Assembly (NCBI GenBank): GCA_039583875.1
Contig: CM077162.1
Location: forward strand, 163,949,826-164,013,825
Source: Platanthera guangdongensis
Lineage: Eukaryota; Streptophyta; Magnoliopsida; Asparagales; Orchidaceae
Direction: 5' to 3'
DNA length: 64,000 nt
Shown piece by piece: positions 42,931-54,073 of this stretch (its first letter is position 1; each line of letters opens with the position of its first letter). The notes under the pieces were generated by a model. That model was not told the origin of the DNA. It did no database searches and saw only the letters and a list, made by a program, of their open reading frames with translations. The position numbers and the translations under genes are program-made.

Positions 42931-43857
42931 CGTCCCTCATTGGAAAGCTACTATGGATGAAAAAATGAAGACCTTAACTAAGAGGAGTACTTGGACTCTT
43001 ATTCCCACACCCCTAGGACAAGATATGGTCGATTGTAGGTGGGTCTTAATCATAGGTATCTTACAAATGGTACTATTGAACACTATAGGGCTAGGCTTAT
43101 TACCAAAGAATTTACTCAAACGTATGGTGTGGACTTCTTTGATACCTTCTCCCCAGTTGCTCGCATCAGCACCATCTATGTTTTTTTTCTCTGCAGCAGT
43201 TAACAAATGCTGGGAGATGTCTCAGTTAGATGTGAAGAATGCCTTTCTGTATGGTAATCTGCAAGAAGTTATTTACATAGAGCAACCTCCTGGGTATGTT
43301 GCTCAGGGGGGAGTCTCAGGTATGCAAGTTATGAAAGGCAATTTACAACCTCAAACAGAGTCCACATGTTTGGTTCAACAAGTTCAGTGAAGTTGTCTCT
43401 TATTGGTTTCACTCGGAGTTCTGCTGATCATTCTCTTTTCATATGCAAGACTACTAAAGACCTCGTGGTTCTTGCTGTCTATGTGGATGATATTCTTCTT
43501 ACTGGTGAACATAAGGAGGGAATTGATTTGGCAAAAAGACACATTCGACAACATTTGGTTATAAAGGGTATTGGAACTCATAAGTACTTTCTAGGAATTG
43601 AGATTTCACGAAAAAGCAACTTTGTGGTGCTTTCAAAGCGAAAGTATGCAATAGATATATTAAAAGAAACTGGTCTTCTTGGGGCGAGGCCTGCTCGTTT
43701 TCCAATGGCTGCTAGTGATGATAAGGGTTGGACTGAGGATTCTCCTTTTCTTTTAGATAGTACTATGTATAGACGATGTGTGGTAAAACTCATATATCTC
43801 TCTGTTTCCAGACCCGATATTTGTTATGCAGTAGGGAAGGTCAGTAAGTTTATGTAA
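42931..43857 (+). pseudogene. C3 reverse transcriptase
   Basis: The pieces 42953-43390 and 43366-43857 cover [17 protein letters not shown], then [25 protein letters not shown] (first catalytic Asp), then LAVYVDDILLTG (the YVDD box, intact), KYFLGIEIS and YLSVSRPDICYAV. A small deletion or shift lies near 43310-43380, and a stop near 43857. The polymerase residues are all present, so loss of function is due to shifts. Confidence 0.88.
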
Positions 43858-44430
43858 GCTCCCAAAGAGTGTCATCTTCATTCAGTCATGAAAATTTTAG
43901 AGTTTGTGAAAGGGTCTCCAGGAAAGGGCTTATATTTTCAAAAGCATAACCATTTGACGATTGAAGTGTATTTTGATGTCAGCTATGCTGATAATAGAGA
44001 AGATAAAATGTCTACATCATGCTTTTGCACCTTCATAAGAGGGAATCTTGTTAGTTGGAAAAGAAAAAAACAGTCTGTGGTTTCCAGGTCAAGTGTTAAA
44101 GCTGAGTACAAAAGCATGACTTCAACAACCTATGTGTTGAAATGGTTGCGAGCACTTATGCTTGACTTGGGGGAAGTCTATGATCATTCTCTTCCTATGT
44201 TCTATGATAACAAAGCCGTTATTACATATCCAAGAGTCCAATTTTTCATGAAAGGAGAAAGCACATTGAAGTTGACTACCATTTCATTAGAGAAGAGATA
44301 TTGAGGAATCAAATCTGCACTCCATTCAACACTTTCAACAAAGAACTGGCAGACATCTTCACAAAACTAGTTTTCGCTTCTCTTTCAGACATTTGTAGCA
44401 AGCTAGGAATGGTTGACATATATGCTCTAG
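43858..44430 (+). pseudogene. C3 RNase H
   Basis: 43888-44304 reads KGLYFQKHNHLTIEVYFDVSYAD (first Asp; DVSYAD for the usual DADWAG type), SRSSVKAEYKSM (the Glu of AEY is kept) and MFYDNKAVI (Asp). It then shifts and ends with ELADIFTKL in another frame (44347-44370) and a stop before the polypurine tract. Confidence 0.86.
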
Positions 44431-44442
44431 CTTGAGGTGGAG
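44431..44442 (+). other. C3 polypurine tract
   Basis: CTTGAGGTGGAG directly before TGTTAGAGCATGA. Confidence 0.82.
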
Positions 44443-45038
44443 TGTTAGAGCATGACGGTTTAGCATACTGGTCTCAGCGGTCTGTTGGTTTGGTGGTTTG
44501 GTTCGCTGGACTGAGAGCTTGGCGGTTTGGCGGACTGGTCTTGACGATATATTGGTTTGGCGATCTAGTGGTCTAACTTGGAGGACAAAGGTATCGGTTA
44601 AGTCTGGCGGCTTGTCTTGATGGACTAGAAGTTTAGCAAGTCCTGACGGTTTTACAAATCTGCAATGTCGTCTTGTCAGTTTGGCAAACCACTATTGTTG
44701 ACCAGCTTCCTGCAGTGCTATCCGGGTGGTTTGTTTACTATAATTGCGGTCTGCTGGCAACCCACAGATACGTTCAGGTGGCAACCCACAGCTGCGGTCT
44801 AGTGGCAACTCGGATTGGTGCTTGATGGTTTCTAGCTAGTCGTGTTGCAGATAGTTCTCCAGCTATATACTATTGCGATTTGACCTATTCAAATAGCATA
44901 GTACTTGAGCTTGTGTTTAGTCCCAAATCATCTATTGTATTCCGCTCTCTCTCCCATTTTCTATAAATAACAGAGCATACATTTGTATTATCTATCTTTT
45001 TATAGCAATAAAACTTGCTTTTATTTAGTCGTTTTTCA
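44443..45038 (+). repeat. C3 3' LTR, about 596 bp
   Basis: It starts TGTTAGAGC. It contains repeated GGTTTGGCGG-type words (44457-44700), a TATA box (CTATAAATAA, 44961-44970), an AATAAA signal (45007-45012) and probably ends GTTTTTCA at 45038. The end is a guess because no second LTR exists. Confidence 0.7.
44962..44969 (+). promoter_or_regulatory. TATA box in the C3 LTR
   Basis: TATAAATA, with AATAAA 45 bases downstream, the normal R-region spacing for a short LTR. Confidence 0.65.
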
Positions 45039-45330
45039 TATGGTTCAAGGGACATCAAGTCGAATCATCTTGATGTTTTTGTACGTTCGATTGTACAATC
45101 TAGTCAATTCTGTACTTAGACATTTTTATATTCTGAAGACATCTGCACGATTTGTTTTGATCCTTCTACACAATCGAATAGATTGTCTGGTCACATCTGT
45201 AAGATATATTTCTGTAAACATCTACATGATTTTTCTTGATCCTTTTGCACGATCGAACAGATTGTCTAGTTGAATATGTACTTAGATATATTTATGAAAA
45301 TGTCTAAATGCTTGGTCTACTCTTTCTTTT
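45039..45330. repeat. Unassigned segment with a 95-bp tandem repeat
   Basis: Two to three copies of a unit containing gatccttntncacnatcgaa, nagattgtctng and agatatatttntgaaaa (near 45120, 45165-45215 and 45235-45295). The words TCGATT/AATCGA appear in both orientations. No coding region or LTR end is recognised. Confidence 0.6.
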
Positions 45331-45510
45331 GGCCACTTCATTTTGTTGTGGAGTTTTAGGAGAAGAGAACCCCATGAGATACCATGCTATTGACAAAAGT
45401 CATGAAGTCATCCGGGGTATTTGGCTTCTTCCTAAGGAAGAAGACCTATGTAAACCTTGAGTGAACATCTACAATCACAAAGGTGTACAACTATCTTCCT
45501 AAACTCTAAA
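45331..45510 (-). pseudogene. Second copy of an integrase-core segment
   Basis: It matches 46110-46380 of S3 (for example ccattttgttgtggagttttgg, here ttcattttgttgtggagtttta) but lacks the middle. Read on the minus strand it is the copia integrase core. It follows the S3 post-integrase region, so the order core, post-core, core is impossible for one element. It may be the missing continuation of S4. Confidence 0.7.
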
Positions 45511-46480
45511 TTCTTTGTGGCTACAGGCAGTATATCAGCAGCTGGCAGTGTTCCAGCAATAACCACAGCATCTTCAGCTACCTCATCTTCTTCAGTTGGT
45601 TGTATATCTCCACAGAAATCTTCATCAGGAGGAGATATCTTGCTTGAGCTGGGCTTGTCATGGATGGACAACTCTTGCAAACTTTGTTCTGTACCTGTAG
45701 TGTTAGGAGGATTAGACCATCCCTTATATATAAGGCTAGTCTCATCAAAAATAACATTCATAAATTCTTCAACAACATGGATCTTCTTATTGAATACTCT
45801 ATAAGCTCTACAATGTGAGTTGTATCCAACAAGAATACCCTCACTACACTTCTCAACAAACTTAGTCAGTTGAGATCTTCCATTATTTAAAATGAAACAC
45901 TTGCAACTAAAGTTTCTAAAATATGGAATTATTGGTTTTCTGCCTTTCAAAAGTTTATAGGGAGTTTTCCCATGGTACTTGTTGATAGAGGCCCTGTTCA
46001 GAACGTAATAGGCTATATTGATTGCCTCAGCCCAGAAATACTCTTACAGTGAGGAATCACTAAGCAATGTTCTACCAGCTTCTTTTATGGTGTCGCTCTT
46101 TCTCACAGCCACTCCATTTTGTTGTGGAGTTTTGGGAGAAGAGAACTCCTGGGATATACCTTCCTCTTGATAGAATTTGTCATTGCACCATATTGAAATT
46201 CTATACAATAGTCACTTCTTACTTTGACTACAACACAATTTAGTTCATTCTAAATGGATTTGACAAAAGTCATGAAGACATCCAGTGTATCAAATTTCTT
46301 CCTAAGGAATAAGACCCATGTAAACCTTGAGTGATCATCTACAATCACAAAGGTGTATAACTTCCCACCTAAACTCTGAATGGGCATAAAACCAAATAGA
46401 TCCATATGCAACAAATAAAAACATCTAATAGAGTTTTTGGAGCCAATGGTATTAATGGTGGCCCTAGTTTTCTTGCCCAT
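45511..46480 (-). pseudogene. S3 integrase and post-integrase region
   Basis: 46480-46250 reads HMDLFGFMPIQSLGGKLYTFVIVDDHSRFTWV (catalytic Asp residues kept), the core. 46249-45951 is decayed core with the VERKN-like region unreadable. 45950-45432 reads RKPIIPYFRNFSCKCFILNNG and GILVGYNSHCRAYRVFNKK, the GKP-type block after integrase, then an acidic linker. The last 80 bases of that frame run into the duplicated fragment. Confidence 0.85.
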
Positions 46481-47060
46481 TTGACATACATGACAGGGGC
46501 ACTCTTTTACACATTTTAGATTAGGACAATCCCTAACTGAGTTTTCAAAAAATAGCTTGCTTAATGTCTTGTAGTTAATGTGAGCAAGTCTCTTGTGCCA
46601 CTGAACACAAAGAATCTCTTTCTCATTTGCTACAAAACATACAGGAGTGGAAGAATTATGACAAATAAAATATAAACAATGGACATTACCACTCCTAGTG
46701 CCTGAGAGAATAGTTTCTAAGTCAACAGACTTTTTTGATTAGACACTTATCCTTGTAGAACTCAATCACATAGCCTAAAACAAATAGCTGGCTTATACTT
46801 ATGAGGTTGTGTTGCAACCCCTTCACATATGTTATGCATGTGATTGAGACTTACCAATGGAAATTATTCCATAGCCATTGGTTACTCCTCTATCGAAGCC
46901 TCAAAATATGACCTTAGGTCCATGCTTCACAGGAATGTAATCCTTGAGAAGACTACTTGTTCTAGTCATGTGCCTGGAACACCCACTATCCAATTACCAG
47001 ATTTGCTTTAGGTTGATACTTGAACTAACCTGTAAGATAAAATTCATATTACCTTAGGAT
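46481..47060 (-). pseudogene. S3 protease and GAG-pre-integrase
   Basis: Near 46966-46994 the minus strand reads LDSGCSRHMTR, an intact copia protease active site with a stop just before it. Downstream, 46500-46640 gives the zinc-domain region (HKRLAH-like, then CPCHVCQMGKK), which joins the integrase core. No long frame remains. Confidence 0.8.
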
Positions 47061-49570
47061 CCCAACTAACTTTGGGTCCTAGATTCTTGTTTGCATTAAA
47101 AACCACATTTCTATTGGGAGCTACTCTAGCAAGAGTGTCTTCCTTTCTTGTGGTACATAGGGATTATGCCAACAATCAATGATAAAGTAACTCACTTTTC
47201 CACAACACCAACACTCAGAAATATTGTATCTTCTCTTCTGAACATTATTGGAAGTTGATGGTGCATGAGAATGTCCATGTTCAGCAGAGAAAGCACATGT
47301 ATTCTTCCTATTCCTTTCAACAATCACTTAGTTGCGTGCTTGACGATAACTATCCTGACTCGACGATATCGTCTTGACAACAACAAATGTTTGCTTGATA
47401 AATGGCATTGTGTCGATGGCATTCAATATTGCTTTGTGAGAGTGCAACCTGCTTTTTCACTAGAATGGGTTGGGAAGATGCCATTTCTTTACCCTTGAGT
47501 GTAGGTGTTAGAGTACCAAAGACAAATGGTTCATAATGATCCATATGAATTTCCTTATGGGGAGCCTTCAAAGCACTCAACCTCATTCCCTTTCTGCCTT
47601 CACAATTAGGTGCACTATTTCCCTTACTGTAGGTGCTTCCATTTTTTCAGTGACCATACATACTATCATGGTCATACCTGTTAGAAGGAAGTAGAACCTC
47701 CTGAAAGGTGGTTTGAATTACTAAAGCCTTGCCTTTTCCCTTAGCCCTAGCTGTAGTACTCCTCCTATTATAACCTACTCCACTCCTGAGTGGAGCATAG
47801 AAGCTATCTATAATAGGTAGCATAATATGTGGCTTATAGAATTTGGATATTAGCATACTCTCTGAGGAGCTTCTCTTCCAAGTCCTTATTGACCTTGTTC
47901 TTCTAAGTGACATTGCTAAATTTGATGATTGTCATCCCTTTTAGTTGGCCGATCTCTCTACACATTTGAGTTAACTGGGGAGCAGACTCAATGCTTTCAA
48001 ATTTTTCCAGCTAGAGAGGAGCAATCTCCACTTCTTGCTTCTTATCAAGATTCTTGCTCTTCTTTACTGCTTCCAGAAGAGCACCATACTTATCAATCAT
48101 ATGATCAAGATCATTATTAGAATCTAAATCATCCTCCTCATTGGATGATGAGGGTGCTTCAAATTCTGCACCTGTCTCATACTCATAATTAGAAGAAGTC
48201 ATGTTTAGAATTATTCCCTCATTAAAAATAGATTCTTCTTGATCATCTTCATCAGTTATGTCCATAAAGACACAACTTTCTTCTTCTTCCTCATTGTCAC
48301 TATCTGTGTGTGACAAGGGAGACCTGATGCCTATCCATGCAATAGGCACCTCTTCTTATTTCTCTTGAGCAAACAGCCCAATGCAGGCTTCCTCTTCTTC
48401 TGACTTAGAAGAGTCTGAGTCATTTTGATTATATTCTAGCTTTTCTCCTTCTTAGCAAGGAAAGTCTTTTCAGACTTCATGCCCTTGTAGTGCTTTTTCT
48501 CAGCAGCAACTGCTTTCTCTTTCCTTTTGACTAGGCAGTCAGCAATAACCTACCTTGGTCTACTGCAGCAATAACAAATAATATTAGAAGAAACTTGTTT
48601 ACTAGTTTTAGAAGAATACCTTCCCTTTGGGGTCCTTCTTAGCTCTTTCAGATTTATGGCTCTCCTTCTTATAGTTGGAGGAGGAAGAAGGACTGCCCTT
48701 CTACTTCTTCCTCCTTATCATCATCTTTTTAAATTTCCTTGAGAATGTAGCAAACTCTCCATCAGTCATAGCAACATCTAAAGTTCTAGATTCAGAAGAC
48801 TTTGACTAAGTCACTTTCTTGGGATGAGACAGGATTCTCTCCTTGTTCTTCCTGGAGCCCACAACCTTTAGGGTCACAGTCTTCTCCTTTTGGTGAGACC
48901 TAACAACAACATCCTCCTCCTTTCTTGCATTTAGCTACATCTCATAGGAAAGCAGCTTCCCAAAAAGAGTGTGGGGAGGAATGTTAGCCAGGTTCCCCAT
49001 CTCCCTGATGACACAAAATTTATTGTCCTAGTCTTTTGTTATAGACCAAAGGAACTTGTTATTTAGCTTATAATTTGTGAAGACCCTTCCAAAAGTCTTC
49101 AACTCATTTACTATTTTAAGGAACCTCTCATAACACCCAGCTATGCTATCCTTGCTACTCTACTTGATGACTTCATACTCATGGTTGAGCTGAGATTTCC
49201 TATCATCCCTTACTTTCTTAGTCCCTTCCATATACACAATAAGTGTACTCCACTTTTTCTTTGTTGTCTGATAGTGAAATAGATTTTAGAAGGTGGAATC
49301 ATCAATTTCACTGACTATTATATTTTTGGCTCTCTTATCCATGGTAACCAATACAATTTCATCCCTAGTCAAGTCAACACACTTCTTTGGGACCTGCAGA
49401 TTAGGATCAATGGTGGAGGCCATCAGGTGAATGAATGGATCCTCCCCAACTGTGATATAAATCCTAGGGAAATAGGCTTCCATGAACATCTTTACCCTTT
49501 TCTTCCATATCCCAAAGTTCTCTTTTCTGTATACGGAGCATTATTGAGCTCAGCTCCTTATGGCTATGAG
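47061..49570 (-). pseudogene. S3 gag
   Basis: The N-terminus (49489-49286) reads RIYITVGEDPFIHL and MDKRAKNIIVSEIDDSTF, matching S1, S4 and S5. 49280-48700 continues as a broken UBN2 region. 48349-48011 is a 112-residue acidic, coiled-coil-like stretch. 47913-47350 and 47327-47121 give the basic C-terminal part with the knuckle CWCCGKVSYFIIDC, where the zinc-binding His is Tyr. A first knuckle near 48550 is decayed (NRPR-x-VIADC-like). Confidence 0.83.
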
Positions 49571-49646
49571 CTGAAGTCATGGTTATTTGACTGAATACCC
49601 ATGTAGGATCTTGGTCAGACTGTTAAGTCTTATTTTTACCAACCTA

Positions 49647-49658
49647 CCTCTAATACAA
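49647..49658 (-). other. S3 primer binding site (initiator tRNA-Met, decayed)
   Basis: The minus strand reads TTGTATTAGAGG, against the canonical TGGTATCAGAGC. It sits two bases from the LTR end (49661). Confidence 0.75.
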
Positions 49659-49660
49659 CT

Positions 49661-51045
49661 TGAAAGATTATTAATGGTAGTTTAAATCACCTAGGGGGTG
49701 AATATATGGTCTTGCAATATTTTGTCTCTATTTTGATTTCAACAAGAATAAGCAGAAGTAAAACACACGTAACCACACAAAACACAACATAAAGATGTTT
49801 ATAGTGGTTCCCTGGGGTATGGGTACATCCACTATCCCTCTATGCTTATCTAGTAGTCTGCTAGACTCAAAAAACTTCTCCAAAACTCGGCTCCAAGAGC
49901 TTACAACATAGATTTCTCAAAATCTCTTAGGTCTACTCCAAGACCAAACATCAGGCTCAACAAACCTGCCTTAGGATCAATAGCCCCATAACTCAGAGTA
50001 TTTCAACTCCTACAGCTCAGAGAACCAGCTAGTCTCCTACCTCACATGGAGATCCTACTTTAGGCACAACAACCCTACCTCAGACAATAACCCTACCTCA
50101 AGAAACTGCCCTACAACTCAGATCTTTCATTAAACCCTACAGATGGAAGTTTGTAAATGACTACAACTAAAGACTCTATAAAATGGACCTTAATGTTTCT
50201 GAGTCTTAAGTTGTCTTTGCTGTGAAAGCAATCTCCTTGAAGCAGCCCCTGATTTGAGAAAGTATTCAGGTAGAGTAGATTTTTGGCTCTTCTTCTTGAT
50301 CTTCTTCTCCAGGAAGAAGACCTAACTGGAGTTGTGAAGCTTGAATCCTCCTTGCTCCATATTAATCATTTCATAGAAAGCTTGTTCAGTAAAGACAAAT
50401 TACACTGTCTCTGGTTTTTAATGATTCAGCAGGATTGAGCAAAGGTTCTATTCAATTGCCCTAACTTTTCCTTTTTTATCCTCATTATTTTTCAACGGTT
50501 GAACGATTAGAAAATGTCCAGTCAAGGTGTGGGCAAGAATGGAATGATCTGACAGGGCTTTATTTGCCACCGCCAAATTTGAAATCCCGCCAATCGTGCT
50601 CAACGGTAACAATTATCCATTCAAACCGATATTGTGTTGAAAATACTTCTTTAAAAATGAATCCTTCCTTCAACATTAAAATCCACCTCTTTTGTGACTT
50701 CTCAGTGATAGTGTCATGAAGCATTCCACGATCAAGTCGATATCGTGGAGAAAAATATACCGATCTCAATGGTATTTTCCTTTAGTGTTGGATCTTGCCA
50801 CTTCTGATGCTTTGGGATGATACTGCCTTGAAACACTCCTTGTTCAAGACGATAATGTCGAGAACACTTCAACTTTTTGAATGATATTACTCCATTTGCA
50901 CTTACACTTCTATAAACCTATTTTAGATACAACAAGTATTTACTATATAGATAACAAAACAAATATACCAACAAATACAATATGCACTTATCATTGCAAG
51001 AGATGCTCTTCAATTCCTAGAATATTATGGGCAATATTCCCAACA
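49661..51045 (-). repeat. S3 5' LTR, 1385 bp
   Basis: On the minus strand it starts TGTTGGGAATATTGCCC at 51045 and ends ...CTTTCA at 49661. It carries a U5 variable-hairpin array (49850-50165). U3 has scattered pairs such as CAACGGTTGAAC and TCGATATCG, but no long array. It is the shortest LTR of the S group. Confidence 0.85.
49850..50165 (-). repeat. U5 variable-hairpin array of the S3 LTR
   Basis: Perfect stems include AGATTT-ctca-AAATCT (49910-49925) and GGTCT-actcca-AGACC (49930-49945). Constant words CCTACCTCA, CCTACAGCTCAG and CCTACAACTCAG separate them. The stem sequences are not those of S1 or S5. Confidence 0.82.
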
Positions 51046-51700
51046 ATATTTAATGCATTTTAGATTAAGTCCATCTCTAACTAAATTTTTAGTGCGTAGT
51101 TTACTAATTGTCTTGTTGTTAAGATGAGCTAATTTCTTGTGGCATTGTACACAAAGAGATTCCTTCTCATTAGATACAAGATAGATAGGAATGGAAGAAT
51201 CAGAAAATATAAATTTAAGCAATAAACATTTTCACTCAAAGTACCCGAGAGAATTGTCTCTAAGTCAATTTACTTTTTGATCAAACACTTATACTTGTCG
51301 AATTCAATGACATAGCCAAAGTCATATAGTTGACTTATGCTTATGAGTTGAGTTGCAACCCCTCTATATAAGTTACTTTTGTAATAGAGACTATGCCATT
51401 GGAAATCCTACCATAGGATTGGTTACCCCTTTATTTGAACCACTAAAGATAACTTTTGGTCCATTTTTCACTGGGGCATAATCCTTTAGAAGGATTCATG
51501 TTCCAGTCATGTTCCTGGAATATCCACTGTCCAAATATCATATAGGCATTTGATTCGCCTTTGGACCTACCTGCAATAAAGAACTAGTTTATCTTAGGAA
51601 CCCAACCAATTTTGGGTCCTTGGTTACTGTTAGCTTTTGGAATAGATTCTTGATTGAAAGAAATATTTACTGAATTAACATCTTTGCTTGAGGTGTTGTT
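51046..51700 (-). pseudogene. S4 protease and GAG-pre-integrase
   Basis: 51222-51060 reads ESLCVQCHKKLAHLNNKTISKL and VRDGLNL, the zinc-domain region before integrase. 51495-51540 reads YLDSGYSRNMTG, where the protease Asp-Ser-Gly is intact and the following Cys and His are changed. Confidence 0.8.
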
Positions 51701-53990
51701 AGATTATACCAACAGTCTAATGCAAAGTTGCCCACCTTGCCACAACACCACACTCATACCTATTGTACCTCCTCTTTTGAACTAGTTTTGGTGTGGGATT
51801 TGTATGCACATGTTTGGAAGAGTAGGCTTTGACATTCATTCATTTCTTTGGCCCACCTAGTTAGCTTTTGGAATATTGAAATGGGTTACACAACCACACG
51901 ATTTCTCTTATGAAGAGGCCCTTAAGGAATGATCTTTTCCTTACCCATGAGTGTTGGAGTTGGGGTACCAAATACAAATGGTCCATAATTTCCCATTTGT
52001 ATTTCTTCATTGGGAGATTTCAGTCCACTTAACCCACTTTCTTTTTTTCTCTCTAGTGAGGGGCATTACTAGCCCCACTAGAGGAGCATCCATTTTTCTA
52101 GTGACCATATATGTTTTCATGGTCATAACTGTTGGTGGCAGCAAAATCATTTGGAAGGTGGTTTGTTGCACTTGAGCTTTACCTTTATTATTCCTTTTTT
52201 ACTTCTACCTAATTTATTGTATCCTACACAACCTCTATATGGTGCAAATAATTTGTCAATTATAGGCAAGATAGTTTATGACTAGGAGAACTTAGCCACT
52301 AGCATCCTCTCATTGAGGAGCTTCTTTTCAAGATCCGTAATAATCTTATTCTTATGACTTATGGTTCCAATATGGATGATTGACATCCCTCTCAATTTGC
52401 TAATTTCTTGGCTCATTTGAGTCATCCTCTCAGATATCCCAAGCATTCAGAATTAGCAAGTTTGAGGGATTCAATCTCCTCAACTTACTTCTTTGGAAGT
52501 TTCTTACTTTTATATAGTGTTTCCAAGAGAGCACCATATTCCTTAACCATATCATTTAATTCACTGTTTGATTCAGATTCACCCTCATCATCAAATGATG
52601 TTCATGCATCTGAATCAACACTTGTTTCATTTTCAGATTATGTTAAAGGAGTTTTAGTGTTTACCTTATCTAGATGAGAGTCATCCTGATCTTCCTCATT
52701 AGTGATAACCATGAGGCCACAACTATCTTCATCTTCTGAATCACTATCAAATAATGATAGAGGAGCCCTGATGCCCACCTTGGCTGCAGGATATTTCTCT
52801 TCTTCTAACAGAGCTCTAAGCCCAATACAGTATTCTTCTTCTGACTTAGATGAGTCAAATTCACTATCACTCTAGCTATTCTTCTTCTTTACTAAGATGC
52901 TCTTCTCATCTTTCTTCTCTTCATATCTTCTCCTCTCTTTTCTTTTAATTGGACAGTGAACAATAACGTGCACATGCCTATTACAACAATAATAAACAAT
53001 ATTAGTAATAAATTGTTTTTTTTATTTAAAGACATAACTATTCCCTTTGGGGTCTTTCTTGGATCTGTCTGAGTTATTGTATGGCTTCTTTTATCTGAAG
53101 ATGGAGGGAGATTTTTCCTTCCATTATATCCTCTTGCTAATTATCTTCTTGAACTGCTTAGAGAACAAAGAAAATTCTCTATCAGTTAGCTTAGCTTCAA
53201 AAGTGTCGGGCTCAGAGTTTTCTATATTTGCATTCCCCTTGGAGATGAAAGGGTCTTCTCTCTGCATTTCCTGGATCTTTCAACTTTAAAAGGCATTGCC
53301 TTTTTCTTGGAGAGGGATCTGATAGCTTATTCCTCTTCCATCCTTGTATTGAGTTACATCTCATGGGATATTAGCTTTCCAAATAGAATATGGGGCTGGA
53401 TATTTGCCATATTTCCCATCTCCGTAATGGATATCTTGATATCTCACTTCTTATTGATGGATCTCAAAAATTTATCATTAAGATCATATTTAGTGAACTG
53501 ACTGTCATAGGTCTTTAGCCCATTGATTATCTTGAAGAACTTTTTATAGCTCTCAATTATGGATTCCTTCTTCCCTTTCCTGAAGGCTTCATATTCCTGA
53601 TTTAGTAGGAATTTCCTATCATCCCTAATTTACTCAATGCCTTCCATATAAAATATCACGTAATCCTACAATTTTTTAGCAGTATTACAATGAATCTTGT
53701 TTTGAAATGTGGAATCATCTATAAAACTCGCAATTATGTTTTTGGCTCTTTTGTCCATTGTGGCCATAACGACCTCATCTCTTGTCATCTTAGAGTTTTG
53801 CTTTGGCACTCTCTTTTTAGCATCAATGTCAGACCTTCATGGGGATGAAAGGTCCCTTTTCAACAATGATGAAAATTCAAGGGTCCGAACTTCCATAAAT
53901 AGCTTGACCCTCTGCTTCTAAATTCCAAAGGTTTCCTTTCAGCATATAGGAAGTTTCATTGAACTCAACTCTTTATAGATCTCACCAGAA
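51701..53990 (-). pseudogene. S4 gag
   Basis: Fragments in several frames: an N-terminal MDKRAKNIIASFIDDSTF-type block (53700-53770), the acidic middle (52560-52860) and a degenerate CWCCGKV knuckle (51735-51770, His changed to Asn). Plus-strand ORFs here are shadows. The order matches S3 and S5. Confidence 0.78.
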
Positions 53991-54058
53991 GTCATGGTAT
54001 TTAGACTTTTTGAAACCTTGAGGATCTTGTTCAGCTATCAAACCTTTTTGAACAACCT

Positions 54059-54071
54059 GGCTCTAATACCA
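54059..54071 (-). other. S4 primer binding site (initiator tRNA-Met)
   Basis: The minus strand reads TGGTATTAGAGCC, one transition from canonical. Confidence 0.86.
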
Positions 54072-54073
54072 CT

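Larger units (their letters stand above)
41154..45038 (+). mobile_element. C3: degenerate copia element (not Sirevirus), 5' end missing
   Basis: Protease, GAG-pre-integrase, integrase, RT and RNase H occur in copia order, then a polypurine tract and a short 3' LTR. Gag and the 5' LTR are lost at 41153/41154. The LTR start TGTTAGAGCATGA and the short LTR separate it from the S and C1 lines. I cannot fix the lineage further. Confidence 0.87.
45511..51045 (-). mobile_element. S3: Sirevirus-like element nested in S4, minus strand
   Basis: S3 has a 5' LTR (49661-51045), primer site, gag, protease, GAG-pre-integrase, integrase core and post-integrase region, and is then broken off at about 45511. 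Its LTR start (51045) interrupts S4 sequence (TTAATGCATTTTAGATTAAG), which S3 itself shows uninterrupted at about 46512. RT, RNase H and the 3' LTR are gone. Confidence 0.86.
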
